Origin: Metabacillus rhizolycopersici
Lineage (GTDB): Bacteria > Bacillota > Bacilli > Bacillales > Bacillaceae
Assembly (NCBI RefSeq): GCF_020075705.1
Contig: NZ_JAIQUM010000133.1
Coordinates: forward strand, 1-8,156
Direction: 5' to 3'
DNA: 8,156 nucleotides
Shown here: one piece after another, positions 5,899 to 8,156 of the stretch
Layout of the letters: each line of letters begins with the position of its first letter
How positions within the stretch are numbered: position 1 is the first letter of the stretch
The notes under the pieces: model-generated
The model's input: only the letters and a program-made list of their open reading frames with translations
Told to the model about the DNA's origin: nothing
Database searches by the model: none
Position numbers and translations under genes: made by a program

Positions 5899-6126
5899 TT
5901 TTAATTCATCCATCAATTGTCGAGAACGTTTAGCATTACCCTCAGCAAAATTTCGCAATCTGTTTTGTAGTTCTTCATTGTCATGTATGCGTTCAGCCGT
6001 GATTAAGTATGTTTTCATCATTTCATTTTCTCTTTCTAACGACATTTGTAAGATTTGTTTTAGTGAATTCTTAAATAATTCATCTTCGCTGTCATAGTCA
6101 CGATCATAATCTAGTTCATGATTCAT
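5887..6126 (-). CDS. CotF-like small helical protein, putative spore-associated
   Basis: The product has 79 residues. After an acidic, tyrosine-rich N-terminus (MNHELDYDRDYDSEDE) come two amphipathic helices, about 16-47 and 51-76. They show the spacing E..NEMMKTYLITAERI...ELQNRLRNFAEGNAKRSRQL, which resembles the ferritin-like helical pair of CotF-family coat proteins. At 79 residues it would cover only one helical pair and lacks the usual C-terminal extension. GGGAGG (6133-6138) lies 6 bases before the ATG, so the start is firm. The last codons (NNV and TAG) lie inside repeat R4, so the present C-terminus appears to come from the repeat. No promoter is clear in the 496-base gap upstream. 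The CotF-like call is by pattern only; coding status is secure. Confidence 0.7.
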   Translation of the reverse strand: MNHELDYDRDYDSEDELFKNSLKQILQMSLERENEMMKTYLITAERIHDNEELQNRLRNFAEGNAKRSRQLMDELKNNV

Positions 6127-6221
6127 TCTAATCCTCCCATGATTTTATTCTTTTATGTTTTGTACATAAAAATCATCATTTATACTAAAAGACTGTTTTC
6201 GATTCTTATATCAATTTTCAG

Positions 6222-6264
6222 TACCGAGAATAAATGATTATGTTAAGTAAGGATGTATATAAAA
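6222..6264 (+). repeat. Interspersed intergenic repeat, copy R5 (degenerate)
   Basis: TACCGAGAATAAATGA, the core TTATGTTAAGTAAG (6238-6251) and GATGTATATAAAAT correspond to the ACC.ATAA, core and TGTATA.A parts of the family. The upstream hairpin is absent and the tail soon diverges. It lies immediately before the structured element at 6277-6417, in the leader of the CotF-like gene. Confidence 0.55.
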
Positions 6265-6276
6265 TCTTGATAAAAA

Positions 6277-6417
6277 CAAGGCTTTCATGCAGAAGCTAGC
6301 ATATGTAAAAGCAAAATGAAAATAAGTTGCTTTTACGCATACTAGTACGCCTAATACCAGCGAAGCTGCTATGAACCGCAATAAGAAATCGGAATCATAT
6401 TAAACCCTTGATTTTAT
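6277..6417. repeat. Hairpin-forming intergenic element, possible mobile repeat
   Basis: An imperfect 19-base inverted repeat (6296-6314 with 6327-6345; 16 of 19 positions pair; TAAAAGCAA/TTGCTTTTA at the apex; 12-base loop) is enclosed by an outer pair, TTCATGCAG (6284-6292) and CTGCTATGAA (6365-6374), with one bulged base. The nested symmetry over about 90 bases is not explained by any gene. The right end contains TAAACCCTTGATTTTA (6401-6416), which recurs with one change at 331-346. About 150-bp structured intergenic elements such as bcr1 are known in the B. cereus group; identity with one of them is a guess. Nothing else is supportable in the gap 6127-6622 apart from R5 and the open frame at 6404. 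Confidence 0.45.
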
Positions 6418-6631
6418 TATAGTTACGACTATACCCCTGTATAAAATTGGCTACCAAATCCCTAAAAGACTGTGTAACAAAATACTGTCACATAAATCCC
6501 TTGTAACAATATTCACTTCAAACGTTTTTGAGACAAATCATCTTAGGGAATATCTTCTTATTGCGGGTGGTGACATCTTGGCAGGTACTACCCCAACACA
6601 AAAAAAGCAAGGTGTATTCACCCTACTTTGA
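6404..6631 (+). other. Open frame of 75 codons without a good start
   Basis: From ACC at 6404 to the TGA at 6629-6631 the plus strand is open for 75 codons after an in-frame TAA at 6401. The translation looks protein-like near its end (HLREYLLIAGGDILAGTT), but there is no ATG or GTG and no ribosome binding site at a useful place. It could be a decayed gene fragment, the coding remnant of a mobile element or chance. The 3' end overlaps the antisense terminator and stop codon of the gene at 6623. Confidence 0.15.
6600..6629 (-). terminator. Terminator overlapping the stop codon of the 6623-6970 gene
   Basis: On the minus strand AAAGTAGGGTG (6629-6619), loop AATA and CACCTTGCTTT (6614-6604) form an 11-bp stem with two weak pairs, followed by a T-run of seven (6606-6600). 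The gene's TAG stop at 6625-6623 lies within the first arm. Confidence 0.7.
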
Positions 6632-6970
6632 AAATGGAAACCAAAAATTTATGAACATAAAAGAGGATAAAGACTGTTGCTGTTCTTTTTCTAAATAGTC
6701 AATGGCTTCTGAAATGGTCATATTGCCCTCATAAATTTCACAACAGAAATTCCAAATAGTGTCATGATAAGCTTCACTGAGTCTTGTTATTTTCAGAATG
6801 ATTTCTACTGCATCAGGTTCAACTTTGTTAAGTATATCCCTTTCAAATACATCTTCTTCATGTATAAATTTCATGATTGATACACGCTGTTTGAATAAAT
6901 CCTCTACAACCGATCTAGTTAAAGCGTCCACAGCCATCACCTCACCGTATAACTTCGACAAAGTAATCAA
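6623..6970 (-). CDS. Acidic helical protein of unknown function
   Basis: The longest reading gives 115 residues from a TTG at 6970, with GAGGGG 11 bases upstream. The ATG at 6937 has a Shine-Dalgarno too close, and the GTG at 6931 has an excellent AGGTGAT at good spacing, giving 102 residues. The true start is therefore uncertain. The protein is largely helical and acidic (VEDLFKQRVSIMKFIHEEDVFERD; EPDAVEIILKITRLSEAYHD; FCCEIYEGNMTISEAIDYLE), with an aromatic C-terminus (FMFINFWFPFSK). There is no signal peptide or clear membrane helix, and I recognise no family. It stands alone: repeat R6 lies upstream and its own terminator overlaps the stop codon. Confidence 0.6.
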   Translation of the reverse strand: MITLSKLYGEVMAVDALTRSVVEDLFKQRVSIMKFIHEEDVFERDILNKVEPDAVEIILKITRLSEAYHDTIWNFCCEIYEGNMTISEAIDYLEKEQQQSLSSFMFINFWFPFSK

Positions 6971-7079
6971 GTTCCCTGCATCCCCTCAGAACGCACAGAA
7001 AGCCCATACAACGTTTTTAGTCTATTACCCTTAAAGTTTATAACAATCCTTAGAGACGAATCTGAGGAGGTCTTATTTG

Positions 7080-7127
7080 ATTACCTATAAGCGTGATTAT
7101 GTGAACTAGTTTTTTATAGAGTATACA
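7080..7127 (+). repeat. Interspersed intergenic repeat, copy R6
   Basis: ATTACCTATAAGCGTGA is identical to R4 over CCTATAAGCGTGATTATG. It is followed by the core TTATGTGAACTAG (7098-7110) and TTTTTTATAGAGTATACA, the R2/R3 tail type. The position of the upstream hairpin is occupied by an unrelated GAGGAGGTCTTATTTG stretch. It lies in the divergent gap between the genes at 6970 and 7268. Confidence 0.75.
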
Positions 7128-7267
7128 CGCAAAGTTTGTTTGGATTTGTAAAAAAATGTCGTAAGTTTGAATTTTCAAAAAGGGAAGTTCAAAACGATTT
7201 ACATGTTACACTTTTTTTAAGAGTTCATACACGTTTTGAAAAACACAAATGAAATGAGTGGATTACT

Positions 7268-7504
7268 ATGTTAGTAGAAGACTTAATACATCGTTTTGTA
7301 CTAGTAAAAAAGCGAAACCCATTACATGCCAATGAATTACTAGATTATATTCAAAAAAGTTATATTTATGGGGAATTGTCTATTGTTGAATACAAAAAAC
7401 TTTTTTTTGAACTGGACAAACAGGAAGCGAAAAAACCAAGCTCATTTTTTGTGAAAATAGGATCTTTTGATTTTGAAAAGTATAAATTAAGTTCTACAAT
7501 CTAA
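7268..7504 (+). CDS. YppF-like small protein
   Basis: The 78-residue product matches the YppF-like family pattern: a basic N-terminal helix (LIHRFVLVKKRNP), then HANELLDYIQKSYIYGELSIVEYKKLFFELDKQ (about residues 20-52), corresponding to the family's ANELLDFA..xYI.GEISI..YR.L..EL signature. B. subtilis YppF is about 60 residues; this one has an extra tail of about 20 residues (SFFVKIGSFDFEKYKLSSTI). The function of the family is unknown and no enzyme is implied. The Shine-Dalgarno is weak (GAGTGG, 7256-7261, 6 bases from ATG). It is monocistronic, with R6 upstream and R7 downstream. No convincing promoter is seen in 7110-7267. Confidence 0.75.
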   Translation: MLVEDLIHRFVLVKKRNPLHANELLDYIQKSYIYGELSIVEYKKLFFELDKQEAKKPSSFFVKIGSFDFEKYKLSSTI

Positions 7505-7600
7505 CAAATCACACTTTTAATTAACTCTATATATATTCATGTTTAGTTAACAATTATCGGCAAAAAAGAGTTGTTTACTTTTTAGATACCTAATCCTTTT

Positions 7601-7677
7601 TTGCTAATAATATCTGATTATGTAAACTAAGAATGAAGATTATATACATTATTTGAACTGAATGACTTATATCAACT
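7601..7677 (+). repeat. Interspersed intergenic repeat, copy R7 (long-tail type)
   Basis: The core TTATGTAAACTAAG (7618-7631) is followed by AATGAAGATTATATACATT, ATTTGAACTGAATGACTTAT and ATCAACT. It matches R1 along the whole tail with a few substitutions and short gaps. No upstream hairpin is present. The rest of the gap 7505-7757 holds AT-rich sequence and an 8-bp inverted repeat (7730-7737 with 7751-7758) at the IS boundary. Confidence 0.75.
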
Positions 7678-7785
7678 AACATTTATCGTTCATATTATAT
7701 AATGTTGAACCTCCTTTCCAATTTTCTTGCTCATAAAAAACACACCGGAATTTATGAGGTCACTGAAAAAGTCCATTATTAAATT

Positions 7786-7830
7786 AGGCAATTGAAAGTT
7801 CGATTATATCGAACTTTCAATTGCCTTTTT
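7786..7830 (+). terminator. Insulating hairpin inside the IS left end
   Basis: Perfect 19-base arms (7786-7804 and 7808-7826, containing GCAATTGAAAG/CTTTCAATTGC) with a 3-base loop are followed by TTTTT (7826-7830). Placed between the IS tip and the transposase start, it would stop transcription entering from outside. This is a common device for keeping transposase expression low, although the role here is inferred. Confidence 0.85.
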
Positions 7831-7834
7831 ACTC

Positions 7835-7840
7835 TATAAT
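7835..7840 (+). promoter_or_regulatory. Possible -10 box for the transposase
   Basis: A perfect TATAAT lies just after the hairpin and 33 bases before the transposase ATG. The corresponding -35 position falls in the right hairpin arm (AACTTT, 7812-7817) and is poor, consistent with weak transposase expression. Confidence 0.35.
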
Positions 7841-7872
7841 GGTTTTATTAACTGTATGTAGGTGATATCCAA

Positions 7873-8156
7873 ATGATTTCAAATCAAGAGTCTCTTAATC
7901 TTAGCCTATATGCAGCGATATACAATATCGTTGTGCCCAAAAATAATATGCTTCGTCAAATTAACGAATTGGTCGACTTTTCCTTCATTCTCGAAGAATT
8001 AAAAACAAAATATTGTCTGGATAATGGTTGTAATGCTATACCACCAATTCGAATGTTCAAATATTTATTGCTTAAATCTATCTATGATTTATCAGATGTA
8101 GATATAGTTGAACGTTCTCAATATGATATGTCATTTAAATATTTTCTCGATATGGC
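7873..8156 (+). CDS. IS1182-family transposase, N-terminal 94 codons (partial)
   Basis: The frame opens at ATG 7873, with AGGTGAT at 7860-7866 giving ideal spacing, and runs off the window end with no stop. It begins MISNQESLNLSLYAAIYNIV and contains NNMLRQINELVDFSFILEEL, IPPIRMFKYLLLKSIYDLSD and VERSQYDMSFKYFLDM. This PPxRMFKYLLL...LSDxDxVERxxYDMSFKYFL pattern is the hallmark N-terminal domain of IS1182-type DDE transposases. The DDE catalytic residues would lie beyond the window. No frameshift is seen in the visible part. Confidence 0.85.
   Translation, partial: MISNQESLNLSLYAAIYNIVVPKNNMLRQINELVDFSFILEELKTKYCLDNGCNAIPPIRMFKYLLLKSIYDLSDVDIVERSQYDMSFKYFLDM

Larger units (their letters stand above)
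7758..8156 (+). mobile_element. IS1182-family insertion sequence, left end (truncated by window)
   Basis: The boundary is placed at GGTCACTGAAAAAGTCC (7758-7774), which resembles the terminal inverted repeat of Bacillus IS1182-type elements. It is followed by a long terminator-like hairpin and the start of a transposase. The right end, matching inverted repeat and any target duplication lie outside the window, so the exact boundary could shift by several bases. Confidence 0.65.

Noticed and set aside
6500..6520. Rex-like site (minus strand GTGAATATTGTTACAA)
   Set aside because: Several key positions of TTGTGAANNNNTTCACAA are wrong and no redox-related gene is adjacent.
6578..6631. TTG-initiated 17-codon frame after GGTGGTGAC
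   Set aside because: It overlaps the opposite-strand terminator and stop codon, and is more likely the tail of the start-less frame at 6404.
7170..7184. AATTTTCAAAAAGGG as a CodY box
   Set aside because: Only the left half fits the AATTTTCWGAAAATT consensus, and such partial matches are frequent in AT-rich DNA.
221..7677. The repeats as a CRISPR array
   Set aside because: Spacing is irregular (hundreds to thousands of bases), copies are imperfect and genes lie between them; no cas gene is present.
7709..7719. ACCTCCTTTCC resembling the 3' end of 16S rRNA
   Set aside because: The match is about nine bases long with no flanking rRNA sequence. Read on the other strand it is a Shine-Dalgarno-like AAAGGAGGT, but no open frame follows it.

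Overview
The window is AT-rich, low-GC Gram-positive DNA. Its content points to a spore-forming Bacillus, most likely the Bacillus cereus group: strong AGGAGG-type ribosome binding sites, a GerAB-type germinant-receptor permease, a cysteine-rich spore-surface-like protein, a CotF-like helical protein, a YppF-like protein, a desaturase start with a DesR-type operator, and an IS1182-type insertion sequence. The species call is an inference from family knowledge; no marker gene is present.

Layout. The left edge (1-87, minus) is the start of a fatty acid desaturase, with a palindromic DesR-like operator at 161-184. A cysteine-rich, probably spore-surface gene (426-1121, plus) converges on a large gene (1263-3662, minus) encoding a sialidase-type beta-propeller followed by four HYR domains. 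A 21-bp perfect hairpin (1200-1242) separates the two. A 622-bp divergent gap carries two copies of an interspersed repeat, a minus-strand terminator and a possible 28-residue peptide gene. It leads to an orphan GerAB-family permease (4285-5406, plus). Four small genes follow: a two-helix membrane protein (5492-5704, minus), a CotF-like protein (5887-6126, minus), an unrecognised acidic protein (6623-6970, minus) and a YppF-like protein (7268-7504, plus). The right edge (about 7758-8156) is the left end of an IS1182-family element with the first 94 codons of its transposase.

The most striking structure is an intergenic repeat family. Seven copies (R1-R7), all in the same orientation, are built around TTATGTTAACTAG and preceded by an ACCTATAAGC-like stretch. 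Three copies (R2, R3, R4) also carry an upstream AAGATCTTC...GAAGATCTT hairpin with a T-run. A copy lies in every gap that contains the 5' end of a gene, and none lies in the two convergent gaps. Copy R4 supplies the stop codon of the CotF-like gene. A separate hairpin-forming element (6277-6417) lies next to R5. These may belong to the bcr repeat families described in the B. cereus group, but I cannot confirm identity from sequence alone.

Several genes (spore-surface-like, permease, CotF-like and possibly the HYR protein) fit a role in spore assembly or germination. They are not one operon: strands alternate and most genes have their own terminator or long leader.
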